Part shown: piece after piece, positions 52,178 to 60,956 of the stretch
Layout of the letters: every line of letters starts with the position of its first letter
Position numbering within the stretch: position 1 is the stretch's first letter
Assembly (NCBI GenBank): GCA_948497845.1
Contig: CAOOMX010000001.1
Span: 16,245-80,244 of the forward strand
Length of the DNA: 64,000 nucleotides
Origin: an uncultured Bacilli bacterium
GTDB lineage: Bacteria; Bacillota_I; Bacilli_A; RF39; UBA660
Reading direction: 5' to 3'
Translations under genes and position numbers: made by a program
Notes under the pieces: generated by a model
Database searches by the model: none
Told to the model about the DNA's origin: nothing
Seen by the model: only the letters and a program-made list of their open reading frames with translations

Positions 52178-52589
52178 GAAAGCATATTTTAATTATTTTA
52201 TTGAACAAGAATTAGAAGCAGGTATTGCACTTGTGGGTACGGAAATTAAATCCGTTAGAAAGGGTTCTTTAGATTTGTCTGATGCTTATATACGTATAAA
52301 GAATAATGAAGCCTTTATTGTAAATATGTTTATTGATCAATATAATGAAGCTAGTATTTTTAATCATAATACTACTCGTGAACGGAAGTTACTTTTGCAT
52401 AAGAAGGAAATAAAAAAATTAGAAGAGTTAAAAAGCAAAGATGGATATACAATTATTCCTCTTAAAATATATTTGCACGATGGTAAAGTTAAAGTTTTAG
52501 TTGGAGTGGCTCGTGGAAAAAAACTTTATGATAAAAGAGAAAGTATAAAGAAAAAAGACTTAGAAAGAGCTGAAAAAAGGAAGTGGTAA
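52161..52589 (+). CDS. smpB: SsrA-binding protein SmpB
   Basis: SmpB carries tmRNA to stalled ribosomes. The 142-residue protein has the oligonucleotide-binding barrel with ALVGTEIKSVRKG and the basic tail GKKLYDKRESIKKKDLER. The start is ATG 52161 (GAGGGGG upstream), within the rnr gene; the partnership with RNase R in trans-translation is conserved here as an overlapping pair. The ssrA RNA itself was not found in the window. Confidence 0.95.
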   Translation: MEIKNKKAYFNYFIEQELEAGIALVGTEIKSVRKGSLDLSDAYIRIKNNEAFIVNMFIDQYNEASIFNHNTTRERKLLLHKKEIKKLEELKSKDGYTIIPLKIYLHDGKVKVLVGVARGKKLYDKRESIKKKDLERAEKRKW

Positions 52590-52592
52590 TTC

Positions 52593-53687
52593 ATGAGAAT
52601 TAAAGCAAAAAGAATGTCTAAAAATTCTAAAAAAACTTATTTGGTAATTGGGGGCGTAGTTATTTTAATGGCGTTAGTGGCAACTGGAGTGTTTGCTATG
52701 AGACATTTATCGAATAAGCCTGCTGTTTTAAGTAAAGAGGAAAGAAAAAATGGTGAAGTTCCTCCAGATGAGATAGATGATAGTAAACCTGTTTCAGGAG
52801 ATGAAAAAGATTCTAATCATAGACCTTTTGCGGTAATGATTAATAATATTTCTACAGCAAGACCTTACCAAAGTGGATTGCAAGATGCTTATATTGTTTA
52901 TGAACTTATTGCAGAAGGCGGAATTACAAGGTTTTTAGCTTTGTTTAAAGATATGGAAACAGCAAGAATTGGTACTGTTAGAAGTGCAAGACATTATTAT
53001 TTAGATTATGTTTTGGAAAATGATGCATATTTTGTGCATTGGGGTTGGAGTCCGCAAGCACAGAGTGATATTTCTTCTTTGAAGATAGATAATATTAATG
53101 GGCTTCATTATTCTAATAAGTACTTTTGGACTGATACTTCGTTGAAGGTCTCTACAGAACATACTCGTTTTACTAATATGGAAAAGTTGGAAAAAGCCAT
53201 TAAAGATCTTGGTTATCGTACTACATCTAATAAAGATATGTTATTAAATTATAGTGAGGATAGCTTAGATCTTGAACAAATAAAAAATGCTAAGAAATGT
53301 GATACAGTAAATATTAAATATTCTAATAGTACGACTACTAATTATAAATATGATAGTGAGAAGAAAGTATATTTTCGTAGTGTAAATAATAAGGCTCATG
53401 TTGATTATGTTTCAAAGGAACAATATAATTTTAAGAATATAATTGTTTATCAAGTGAAGAATACTTCTATAGATCAAGATGATAAAGGGCGTCAGGAATT
53501 GAATAATATTGGAACAGGTACAGGGTATTATATAAGTGAAGGATATGCTATTCCTATTAAATGGGAAAAGAAAAGTAGATCTGCAGAAACAAAATATACT
53601 TTGGAAAATGGAGAAGAATTAGTTGTAAATGAGGGAAATACCTTTATTCAAATTCAGCCAAAGGGATTAAGTTTAGATATAAAATAA
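52593..53687 (+). CDS. DUF3048 (YerB-like) membrane-anchored protein
   Basis: This 364-residue protein has an N-terminal membrane segment (about 16-36) and two domains typical of DUF3048/YerB. The first begins HRPFAVMINNISTARPYQSGLQDAYIVYE and contains RIGTVRSARHYY; the second ends with GEELVVNEGNTFIQI. The family is extracytoplasmic and of unknown function. It starts four bases after smpB. A start at ATG 52614 would shorten the cytosolic tail. Confidence 0.75.
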   Translation: MRIKAKRMSKNSKKTYLVIGGVVILMALVATGVFAMRHLSNKPAVLSKEERKNGEVPPDEIDDSKPVSGDEKDSNHRPFAVMINNISTARPYQSGLQDAYIVYELIAEGGITRFLALFKDMETARIGTVRSARHYYLDYVLENDAYFVHWGWSPQAQSDISSLKIDNINGLHYSNKYFWTDTSLKVSTEHTRFTNMEKLEKAIKDLGYRTTSNKDMLLNYSEDSLDLEQIKNAKKCDTVNIKYSNSTTTNYKYDSEKKVYFRSVNNKAHVDYVSKEQYNFKNIIVYQVKNTSIDQDDKGRQELNNIGTGTGYYISEGYAIPIKWEKKSRSAETKYTLENGEELVVNEGNTFIQIQPKGLSLDIK

Positions 53688-53702
53688 AATTGGAGGAATA
53701 AA

Positions 53703-53993
53703 ATGCAGGAATTATTAAATTTTATCATTGATAAATATATTATGTTTGATATTATATCAGCTGTTTTAATTTTTGCTTTGATTGGTTATTTTGTTGATAT
53801 GAGAAGAAGAAAGAAAGATCCATATCATGTGGATAAAAAAGAAGATATTAACTTAGAAAATATTGGAGCTTCTGGTAATGTGGCTTTGAATGATGCTTTG
53901 AATCAAAATGCTGGTGTAAATATGGCTATTGATCAAGCTTCTTCAACTGTTAATATGGCTTCGAATGCTTCAAATAATCAACAAAACTTCTAA
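53703..53993 (+). CDS. Small single-span membrane protein
   Basis: I do not recognise this 96-residue protein. A hydrophobic segment (about 9-30) is followed by a basic RRRKK stop-transfer signal and a cytosolic tail very rich in Asn, Ala and Ser (many repeats of NxA). It follows the DUF3048 gene by 15 bases with a GGAGG ribosome-binding site and is probably cotranscribed. A terminator ends the unit. Confidence 0.6.
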   Translation: MQELLNFIIDKYIMFDIISAVLIFALIGYFVDMRRRKKDPYHVDKKEDINLENIGASGNVALNDALNQNAGVNMAIDQASSTVNMASNASNNQQNF

Positions 53994-54000
53994 AATAAAG

Positions 54001-54024
54001 AGTTAGCAAAATCTAACTTTTTTT
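54001..54024 (+). terminator. Intrinsic terminator before cdaA
   Basis: AGTTAG (54001-54006) pairs with CTAACT (54013-54018), followed by seven T residues. Confidence 0.8.
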
Positions 54025-54068
54025 CATACTGTAAGAAACTAAGGTCACTTAAAATGTGTATTAGGTAC

Positions 54069-54097
54069 TATCCATTTTATTAATATTTTGATATAAT
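54069..54097 (+). promoter_or_regulatory. Putative promoter of cdaA
   Basis: A perfect TATAAT lies at 54092-54097. The best -35 at 17-base spacing is a weak TATCCA (54069-54074). The region lies 44 bases before the chosen start. Confidence 0.4.
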
Positions 54098-54140
54098 GTA
54101 TAGGCATCAATGTATTGATAAAAAGGATGGTGTTTTAATT

Positions 54141-54959
54141 TTGAATTTATCTCTAGTATGGAGTTTATTTACAAAACTATTGGATATTTGTTTTGTTTGG
54201 ATTGCGTTTTATTATATTTTAAAAAATGTTAAGAATAATATAAAAATGGTATTAATTGTTAAGGGAGTATTTTTAATTCTTATCGTTAAATTATTGAGTG
54301 ATTGGCTTAATCTTTATACCGTTGGAGTAATTTTGGAGTATGCTATTCAATGGGGACCTCTTGCAATTATCGTTATTTTTCAACCAGAAATTAGAAGTGT
54401 GCTCGAGTCTTTAGGTAGAACGCAGTTGTTAGGAAGACATAAAATATTAACGATTGATGAACGAGAAAAAGTTGTTTATGAACTTATGCGATCAGTTGAA
54501 TATTTACGTAAAAATAGAATTGGTGCTTTAATTGTTGTAGAAAGAGAAATATCTTTGGAAGAATATATTCGTAGTGCTACAAAGATATATGCAGATATGT
54601 CTGATTCTTTGTTAGAAACAATCTTTTTCCCAAATTCGCCGCTTCATGATGGTGGAGTTATTGTTCAAGGAGATCGAATTACTTGTGCAGGTGCTGTTTT
54701 TAAAACGAGTATGAATCCTAATATTTCTAAAAGATTAGGAACGCGTCATAGAGCTGCTTTAGGAATTGCAGAGGAAAGTGATGCAATAGCTTTAGTTGTA
54801 TCTGAAGAAACAGGTCGTCTTAGTATAGCAGTTGATGGTGAATTACATTATAATTTGGATCCAGATCAATTTAGAATGATGTTGATTGAGGAATTAAGAC
54901 CCAAAATGGAAGTTTTCTTCGAAGCTGATAATGGTGAAAGTGAAGGTGAAGAAGAATAA
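54141..54959 (+). CDS. cdaA: Diadenylate cyclase CdaA
   Basis: CdaA makes cyclic di-AMP, an essential regulator of potassium and osmolyte transport and cell-wall homeostasis in Firmicutes. The 272-residue protein has three N-terminal membrane segments (about 5-95) and a DAC domain with the DGG variant of DGA in LHDGGVI and the catalytic GTRHRAA. TTG 54141, with AAGGATGG upstream, is the likely start; in-frame codons further upstream cross the promoter. The end overlaps cdaR by one base. Confidence 0.93.
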   Translation: MNLSLVWSLFTKLLDICFVWIAFYYILKNVKNNIKMVLIVKGVFLILIVKLLSDWLNLYTVGVILEYAIQWGPLAIIVIFQPEIRSVLESLGRTQLLGRHKILTIDEREKVVYELMRSVEYLRKNRIGALIVVEREISLEEYIRSATKIYADMSDSLLETIFFPNSPLHDGGVIVQGDRITCAGAVFKTSMNPNISKRLGTRHRAALGIAEESDAIALVVSEETGRLSIAVDGELHYNLDPDQFRMMLIEELRPKMEVFFEADNGESEGEEE

Positions 54960-56317
54960 TGAAAAAGTTTTTAAGAGGTATTTATCGTTTTATTGATAAA
55001 AATATTGTTGTACCAATAAGTAGATTTATTTATTATTTATCTAAAAAGTGGAAAAAGAATCAAGGAAAATTAGATAAAGTATTAAATCAGCCTCATTTTT
55101 TGATTTATTTGTCTTTGGCGACAGCTGTAATTATGTTTTTATTAATTGATTCTAAGGTAATAAGTTTAGTAGAAACAGAAGCTGAGGTTATTACGAATGT
55201 TCCAGTTGTAGTTAAATATAATGAGGAAGCTTATGTTATTGAAGGCGTTCCTGAAAATGTAGATATAACTATTACAGGTAGAAAAAGTGATATTTATTTG
55301 GCTAAACAACTTGGAGAATATGAAGTTATACTTGATTTATCTGATTATTCTGCTAGTGATACACCTTATAAAGTATACTTTACTTACTCAAAATCTATTG
55401 ATAGTTTAGGTTATAAATTAGATCCATCTTATGTACAAGTTACAGTGAAGAATAAAGAAAGTAGTGTAAAGACATTATCTTATGATTTAATGAATATTGA
55501 TGAATTAAATAATAAGTTGAGTGTTAAAAGTGTTACTTTGAATAAATCAGAAGTAGTTGTTAAAGGAAGTAGTGATGCTTTAGCTAATATTTCTAATGTA
55601 AAAGCTTTGATTGATTTAGGAAAAGGTAATTATAATGAAGCAGGAACTTATAATGTTGATAATATTGAATTAGTTGCCTATAATGCTAGTGGTGAACGTT
55701 TGGATAATGTTGAAATAGTTCCTAGTACTACTAGTGCAACACTTGTTTTGGACAGTTATTCTAAAAATGTTACACTTTCTGTTGAAACAGTTGGTACTTT
55801 ATTACCTGGTAAATCTATTGCCTCAATATTGATAAATAATAATTCAGATTATTCTTTAACAATTTATGGAGAAAAGAGCGATATTGAGAAAATTGATACT
55901 GTTCCTGTAACTATTAATGTTGATGGTTTAGGTAATAGTGATACTAAGAATTATACTGTTAAAATAACTAAGCCAGCAGGTGTTAGAGAAATGAGTGCTG
56001 AAAGCGTTAATATTATTGCAACTTTTGGTGAGGAAAAGCAAAAAACATTGGATATAAGTAATAGTATTAAGCCAATTAATAAGGCTGATGGTTTAGCGGT
56101 AAGTATCGTTGGTGATAAAGATGATGTGGTTAATGTTCAAGTTAAGGGAGTACAATCTGTTATAGATAATATTACTGCGTCGAATGTAGCAGCTTATATT
56201 GATTTATCTGGACTAGGAGTAGGAAGTTATGAAGTCGATGTTAAAATTGATAATAAAAATCCTCTTTTAAGCTATGTAGTTTCTAGTAAAGTTAAGATTG
56301 AATTAGTAAAAGAGTAG
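54959..56317 (+). CDS. cdaR: CdaA regulatory protein CdaR (YbbR domains)
   Basis: CdaR is the extracytoplasmic partner that modulates CdaA. The 452-residue protein has one membrane segment (about 48-66) and then a series of YbbR repeats to the end, recognisable from recurrent VTITGRKSDIYLAKQLGEY- and LTIYGEKSDIEKI-like units. At least three and probably four repeats are present. In most Firmicutes glmM follows; here a surface protein gene takes that place. Confidence 0.9.
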   Translation: MKKFLRGIYRFIDKNIVVPISRFIYYLSKKWKKNQGKLDKVLNQPHFLIYLSLATAVIMFLLIDSKVISLVETEAEVITNVPVVVKYNEEAYVIEGVPENVDITITGRKSDIYLAKQLGEYEVILDLSDYSASDTPYKVYFTYSKSIDSLGYKLDPSYVQVTVKNKESSVKTLSYDLMNIDELNNKLSVKSVTLNKSEVVVKGSSDALANISNVKALIDLGKGNYNEAGTYNVDNIELVAYNASGERLDNVEIVPSTTSATLVLDSYSKNVTLSVETVGTLLPGKSIASILINNNSDYSLTIYGEKSDIEKIDTVPVTINVDGLGNSDTKNYTVKITKPAGVREMSAESVNIIATFGEEKQKTLDISNSIKPINKADGLAVSIVGDKDDVVNVQVKGVQSVIDNITASNVAAYIDLSGLGVGSYEVDVKIDNKNPLLSYVVSSKVKIELVKE

Positions 56318-56334
56318 AGAAGTTGTGATTTAAT

Positions 56335-57756
56335 ATGAAAATAAGATATGTTTTAAGAATATTATATGTTGCATGTATTATTTGCACTATGATTATTTGT
56401 CAAATAAACATATCTTTTTCTATGCTTGGTAATACTATAGATGATGTTCTTTTAAATGAAGTTTATGAGGATAGGGGTGTAGAAGCTAAAAAGTGTACTG
56501 TATTTGGTTGTGAAAATCTGATTTCTTATGTTGATGATTATAAAGTTGATACTTCTATAGTAGGAGAAAATAGAATTGAGTATCGTATGAAATATAAAAA
56601 ACTTGATTGGTCAGTAGAAAGAATTGTTAGAGTGAAGGACAATATCCCCCCAGAAATATCTTTGATTGGGGATGATGTTGTTTATATTTGCTCTATAGCT
56701 AGTTTTAAAGACCCCGGAGTTACGGCGGTTGATAATTATGATGGAGATATAACTAGTAAAGTAAAAAAGGTTATAAATGATGATTATATACGATATGAAG
56801 TAAGTGATTCTTCTAATAATAGTTCTTTTGTATATCGTAAACTAGTTATTGATGACAGAACAAGGCCAATCATTTCTTTAAAAGGAGCATCGGTGATCTA
56901 TCACGAAAAAGGAACTAGCTTTAAAGACCCAGGTGTGAATGTTAAAGATAATTGTGATGAGAAAATTCATGAGAAAGTAAAGGTTAGTTCTTTAGATCAA
57001 TTAAATAAGGTAGGCAAGCATGAAATTGTTTATACGGTAACAGATGTTGCTGGAAATAGTAATTCTGTTAAAAGAATTGTTTATGTTTATGATTTTAAAA
57101 CTAAGAATGTAGAAGAATATAAGCAAAGTCTAGATTATTATATTGCTAGTAAAGGATATCAAGTAAGTGTTGGTTATACTTCTTTGGATAAAAATGAGAC
57201 ATATTATTATAAAGAAAAAAAGATTTATTATGGAGCTAGTTTAATTAAGACTTTGGCAGGGTTGTATGCCTATGAAAATATGACATTAACAGATGAAGTG
57301 AAACAGTTGGTAAAAGAAGCTATTTCGGTTAGTTCAAATTCTAGCTATAAAAAATTAGTGTCGATGATTGGTATTGATCATTTGAGAAGTTATGGCAAAA
57401 TGATTGGAGCAACGCATGTGTTAACGCGTGGTGATGATGACTTTTTTGCTAATACACATGTTCTGGATCAAATCACTTATATGAAATATTTATATCAATT
57501 TGTAGTGAATAATGCAAATGGAGAAGAATTAAAAAGTTATTTTATTAATGATCATTATAATTATTTGCGGTTTGGAGAATTTCCTTTATTTATGCATAAA
57601 TATGGTTACTTTGGGAAATTATTTCATGAAGCAGGCATTGTTTTTGATAAAAAGCCTTATATTATAGTGATATTAAGTGAAGAGGCAACAAATGATTATC
57701 CAACTATTTTTAGGGATTTGTCTGAGAAAGTTTACTATTTAAATGATTTAATATAA
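56335..57756 (+). CDS. Surface protein with Ig-like repeats and a beta-lactamase-fold domain
   Basis: The 473-residue protein has an N-terminal signal or anchor (about 8-30). Two immunoglobulin-like repeats of the DUF5011 type follow, both containing SFKDPGV (near 120 and 198), and a C-terminal serine-hydrolase domain from about residue 270. That domain shows SLIK in YGASLIKTLAG (the SxxK motif), an SNS triad in ISVSSNSSYKKL and KYG where KTG is expected. This is a class A beta-lactamase/PBP-like enzyme of unknown substrate displayed outside the cell. Confidence 0.7.
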   Translation: MKIRYVLRILYVACIICTMIICQINISFSMLGNTIDDVLLNEVYEDRGVEAKKCTVFGCENLISYVDDYKVDTSIVGENRIEYRMKYKKLDWSVERIVRVKDNIPPEISLIGDDVVYICSIASFKDPGVTAVDNYDGDITSKVKKVINDDYIRYEVSDSSNNSSFVYRKLVIDDRTRPIISLKGASVIYHEKGTSFKDPGVNVKDNCDEKIHEKVKVSSLDQLNKVGKHEIVYTVTDVAGNSNSVKRIVYVYDFKTKNVEEYKQSLDYYIASKGYQVSVGYTSLDKNETYYYKEKKIYYGASLIKTLAGLYAYENMTLTDEVKQLVKEAISVSSNSSYKKLVSMIGIDHLRSYGKMIGATHVLTRGDDDFFANTHVLDQITYMKYLYQFVVNNANGEELKSYFINDHYNYLRFGEFPLFMHKYGYFGKLFHEAGIVFDKKPYIIVILSEEATNDYPTIFRDLSEKVYYLNDLI

Positions 57757-57781
57757 AAAGTCGTTTTGGGTAACGACTTTT
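57755..57781. terminator. Bidirectional terminator between convergent genes
   Basis: AAAAGTCGTT (57756-57765) and AACGACTTTT (57772-57781) form a ten-base-pair stem flanked by A and T runs. It serves the 56335 gene and the minus-strand DUF378 gene. Confidence 0.85.
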
Positions 57782-57980
57782 ATTTTTCAACAAAATCCAT
57801 AAAATAAATTCCTATGTTGATAAGTCCACAGATACCAACAATAGCATAGATTATTCTATGAAGCATGTCTAAATCTTTAAATACTGTTTCTACTAAATTG
57901 AAGTCGAATATACCGATTAATCCCCAGTTTAGGGCCCCAATAATAGTAAAAATTAGTGCAATTTTTTGTAATGTTGCCAT
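57780..57980 (-). CDS. DUF378 small membrane protein
   Basis: This 66-residue protein has two membrane segments (about 5-25 and 38-60). The sequences LIFTIIGALNWGLIGIFDFNLVE and IIYAIVGICGLI are close to the DUF378/YuzA pattern. The function is unknown. The gene lies alone on the minus strand between two + strand genes, with AAGGAAAG upstream of its start. Confidence 0.85.
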   Translation of the reverse strand: MATLQKIALIFTIIGALNWGLIGIFDFNLVETVFKDLDMLHRIIYAIVGICGLINIGIYFMDFVEK

Positions 57981-58084
57981 AATACTTTCCTTTCTATTGT
58001 TTATTTTGGTTAATTTTGTAAAAATTATTCATGTATATTTTAAATTATCTAAAATATAGTTAATTAGAAAAGGGGTAAAATTAG

Positions 58085-59194
58085 ATGAAAAAGTATTTTG
58101 TGTTATTAGTAAGCTTACTACTTTTATTAACTGGATGTGGGAAGTTAACAGCAGGTGATGCAGTTGGAGAATTCACTAAATTAGTTGAGAATAGTAAATC
58201 TTATAAGCTTTCTGGAACTATGGAAATTAACGGAGATGAAGAAGTTTTTACATATAGTTTGGAAACTTACTTTTTGAAAGATGATTTTTATAAGGTTGTA
58301 TTAGTTAATCAAACTAATAATCATGAACAAGTTATTCTTAAGAATACAGATGGTTTATATGTCGTTACACCAAATTTGAATAAAAGTTTTAAATTTGATA
58401 GCGTATGGCCAGAAAATTCAAGTCAAGCTTATTTATTAATGAATCTTGTTAATGATATGAAAAATGATAGTGAAGTAGCTTTAGAAGAAACAGATAGTGG
58501 TTACATTATTAAAAGTAAAGTAAATTATCCAAATAATGAGGAGCTTACTTATCAAAAAGTATATTTTGATAAGAAAATGGTTCCAGAAAAAGTTGAAGTG
58601 TTTAATGGGCAAGATGTTGCTAAAATAAAAGTGGTATTTAAAACAGTTGATTTAAAGGCCAAATTAAAAGAAGAAGATTTTAAATTAGAAGATTTGATTG
58701 ATGAAGATGTAGAGAATAACGAAAACAATGATCAAAATAGTAATCAAAATAATAATCAGAATAATGAGTGTACTGATGAGTCAACTTGTAAAACAGACAA
58801 GTGTGAAGGTGAAGATTGTAAAACAGATGAAAAAACAAATGTGTCATTAGATAGTATTATTTATCCGTTATATATTCCTGCTAATACCCATCTTTCTAGT
58901 TCAGAAACAGTAAGTACTGAAGATGGTGATCGTGTTATTCTAACCTTTAGCGGTGATAAAAACTTTGTTCTTGTAGAGGAAGTGGCAAGAAAAAGTAATG
59001 AATTTGAAATTATTCCGGTTTTTGGTGATCCTTTTATGATTAACGAAAGTATTGCTGCTGTTAGTTCAAATTCAATGAGTTGGAATGCTAGAAACATCAG
59101 TTACTATCTTGTAGGAAGTGATTTATCTACTAGTGAAATGGTTAGTATTGCATCTAGTCTTGGTAATTCTTCAACAGTTATTTCTACCAAATAG
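58085..59194 (+). CDS. LolA/YdcC-like lipoprotein with cysteine-containing Asn-rich linker
   Basis: This 369-residue protein has a lipoprotein signal (LLTGCGK, lipidation at Cys18). A LolA/YdcC-type domain follows (about 25-205), with SGTMEINGDEEVFTYSLETYF and KVYFDKKMVPEKVEVF, the fold of sporulation lipoproteins such as YdcC and GerS. Next comes a low-complexity Asn/Gln linker with four cysteines in a CxxxxxCxxxxCxxxxC pattern and a C-terminal domain of about 115 residues with SYYLVGSDLSTSEMVSIASSL. Function is unproven; envelope or spore-coat roles are known for relatives. Confidence 0.65.
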   Translation: MKKYFVLLVSLLLLLTGCGKLTAGDAVGEFTKLVENSKSYKLSGTMEINGDEEVFTYSLETYFLKDDFYKVVLVNQTNNHEQVILKNTDGLYVVTPNLNKSFKFDSVWPENSSQAYLLMNLVNDMKNDSEVALEETDSGYIIKSKVNYPNNEELTYQKVYFDKKMVPEKVEVFNGQDVAKIKVVFKTVDLKAKLKEEDFKLEDLIDEDVENNENNDQNSNQNNNQNNECTDESTCKTDKCEGEDCKTDEKTNVSLDSIIYPLYIPANTHLSSSETVSTEDGDRVILTFSGDKNFVLVEEVARKSNEFEIIPVFGDPFMINESIAAVSSNSMSWNARNISYYLVGSDLSTSEMVSIASSLGNSSTVISTK

Positions 59195-59219
59195 GCTTTT
59201 ATAGCCTGTTTTTCTTTTT
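59193..59219 (+). terminator. Intrinsic terminator after the LolA-like lipoprotein gene
   Basis: AGGCT (59193-59197) pairs with AGCCT (59203-59207), followed by a T-rich tract. It overlaps the stop codon. Confidence 0.7.
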
Positions 59220-59265
59220 AAAAGAGAATTTATATGTTATTCTATTGTTAAATGGAGGTTTTATT

Positions 59266-60165
59266 ATGTTGCTTGATGAACGATTTAATGAAGAAAAATA
59301 TAGAAGAGAACTTTGGGAAGGGAAGAATTATCGTAAAGATCCGAATATGAGTTTTATTTATTCTTTTGCATCTTTATCATCAACTAAAGAATTTGAATTA
59401 TTAAGGTTAGTTGCTCATGGTTGTTCTTGTAATCAAGATGTAGATTTATTAAGACGGGTTTATCAAGTTGCTACTACTAATATTTTATGTCCTAGTGCTC
59501 ATCAATATCATGAAGGCTATATAAAAAGACTTATTAAAGAAGATTCTTGTATGCCATTTGGGGTAGATGCTATGTCACGCGAGGCTTTAATAAATTATTG
59601 GAATGGAAGAGTTATTGAACTTTGTAAGGGAGTTTTACAAGAAGTAGCAAGAAGTTTAGTTCTTTTAGAAAAGAAAGGCTTTGATGTAGAAGATATTTTG
59701 GATGATATGCGTGTTTTTCCAGATAAAGAAGTAAGATTATCTTTATGTGGTGTTTGTAGTAATCCTGATCGCTTTTTGATTGATGAAGACGACAGAGTGA
59801 TTAAAGTAGCAAGTATTCGTGTTCGTTTTGAGGAAAAATGGTATCAGAGTGATATTTCATGGAAAAAAGAAATTGTCTTTTTACAAACAGCTTTGGAATA
59901 TGGAATTATTACCTGTTTAGATGGTTTAACTGGGAATGAAGACACTATGACTGCTCGCTTTGAAAGTCCGCTTTTTGAACCAATAGATTCAAGTGTCTAT
60001 TTTAGTTTTGATAGAGATATTTTTTGGACTATTGATGACAAAAGAATTTTAGCAGAAGCTATTATGGGCTTGCTTAAAGACGGAAAATTGAAGTATAGAA
60101 AAGATGTAGTTAAAACAGAAACCTATTTAAGCCGTATGCGTGCTAAAAAAGAAAATAATGAGTAG
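59266..60165 (+). CDS. Hypothetical protein, first of a tandem paralogue pair
   Basis: I do not recognise this 299-residue cytosolic protein. Its C-terminal half is clearly related to that of the next gene: MRVFPDKEVRLSLCGVCSNP corresponds to MSVFSNPSCRLAVCGCVDD, and the stretches RFLIDEDDRVIKVASIRVRF and IFLQDKDERVVNLARIRDNF align. Cysteines occur in both (CSC, CGVC). TGGAGG precedes ATG 59266. The N-terminal 120 residues are not shared. The pair is followed by a membrane protein gene. Confidence 0.6.
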   Translation: MLLDERFNEEKYRRELWEGKNYRKDPNMSFIYSFASLSSTKEFELLRLVAHGCSCNQDVDLLRRVYQVATTNILCPSAHQYHEGYIKRLIKEDSCMPFGVDAMSREALINYWNGRVIELCKGVLQEVARSLVLLEKKGFDVEDILDDMRVFPDKEVRLSLCGVCSNPDRFLIDEDDRVIKVASIRVRFEEKWYQSDISWKKEIVFLQTALEYGIITCLDGLTGNEDTMTARFESPLFEPIDSSVYFSFDRDIFWTIDDKRILAEAIMGLLKDGKLKYRKDVVKTETYLSRMRAKKENNE

Positions 60166-60173
60166 GTGTTTTT

Positions 60174-60899
60174 GTGAATAATATAGATGCTTTTTTAAAA
60201 ATTTGTAGCGAGATATGTGCATGTGAAGGAAAAAAAGATATCAATAAGCTGTATCTAATATATAGAGATATTTTAAATAGGTATTCTAAGGACTCATCAG
60301 CGGCTTTTAAAGACTGTTTAGATATGTTGATGACGGGGATTATACAAGTGGCTTATCGTTTGCAAAAGGTAGATGATAGATGTGTTTTAATTTTAAAGGA
60401 AATGTCTGTTTTTTCTAATCCAAGTTGTCGACTTGCCGTTTGTGGTTGTGTAGATGATTATAGTATATTTTTACAAGATAAAGATGAAAGAGTGGTAAAT
60501 CTTGCAAGAATAAGAGATAATTTTGAAGCAAAATATGAAAATGAAGATGAAGTTTATAAAAATCAATTATCTTTTTTGACTAGCTTATTAGAAACAGGTT
60601 TAATATCTGTTATGCAGGATCCTCTAAGTGATACACTTATTTATCAAAGTAATTTATTTGCAACAGAAAGTGATGATTCATTTTCATTACCTTATGAAAA
60701 TTCTATATTTGATTTTCATAATGGCGTTAGAGATGATGGTTTTTCAGTTGATGCCTTTAGGTTTTTGTTAGATCAAAGGATAATAGCTTCTTATATTTTG
60801 TTTTTAATTCATAGTGGTGTAATAAAAATAAAGTCTAGTGGATCAACTGGGCAAATTTTAACCCGATTACAACCTAAGCGTATTGATATTGAAGAGTAA
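60174..60899 (+). CDS. Hypothetical protein, second of a tandem paralogue pair
   Basis: This 241-residue protein aligns over about 150 residues with the previous gene product (see RLAVCGC and RVVNLARIR), but is shorter and has a distinct N-terminus with CSEICACEGKK. The two genes are eight bases apart, so they are a diverged tandem duplication in one operon. It begins at GTG 60174 with TAGGTG upstream. No function can be assigned. Confidence 0.6.
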   Translation: MNNIDAFLKICSEICACEGKKDINKLYLIYRDILNRYSKDSSAAFKDCLDMLMTGIIQVAYRLQKVDDRCVLILKEMSVFSNPSCRLAVCGCVDDYSIFLQDKDERVVNLARIRDNFEAKYENEDEVYKNQLSFLTSLLETGLISVMQDPLSDTLIYQSNLFATESDDSFSLPYENSIFDFHNGVRDDGFSVDAFRFLLDQRIIASYILFLIHSGVIKIKSSGSTGQILTRLQPKRIDIEE

Positions 60900-60956
60900 T
60901 TTTGTTGCAAAATAAAGATAGTTTTTGTATAATTAGGTTATGGAGGCAATAAGAAT

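Noticed and set aside
44716..53836. DnaA-box-like TGTGGATAA at 44716-44724 and 53828-53836
   Set aside because: Single, isolated matches inside coding regions and 9 kb apart; no cluster, so no replication origin is indicated.
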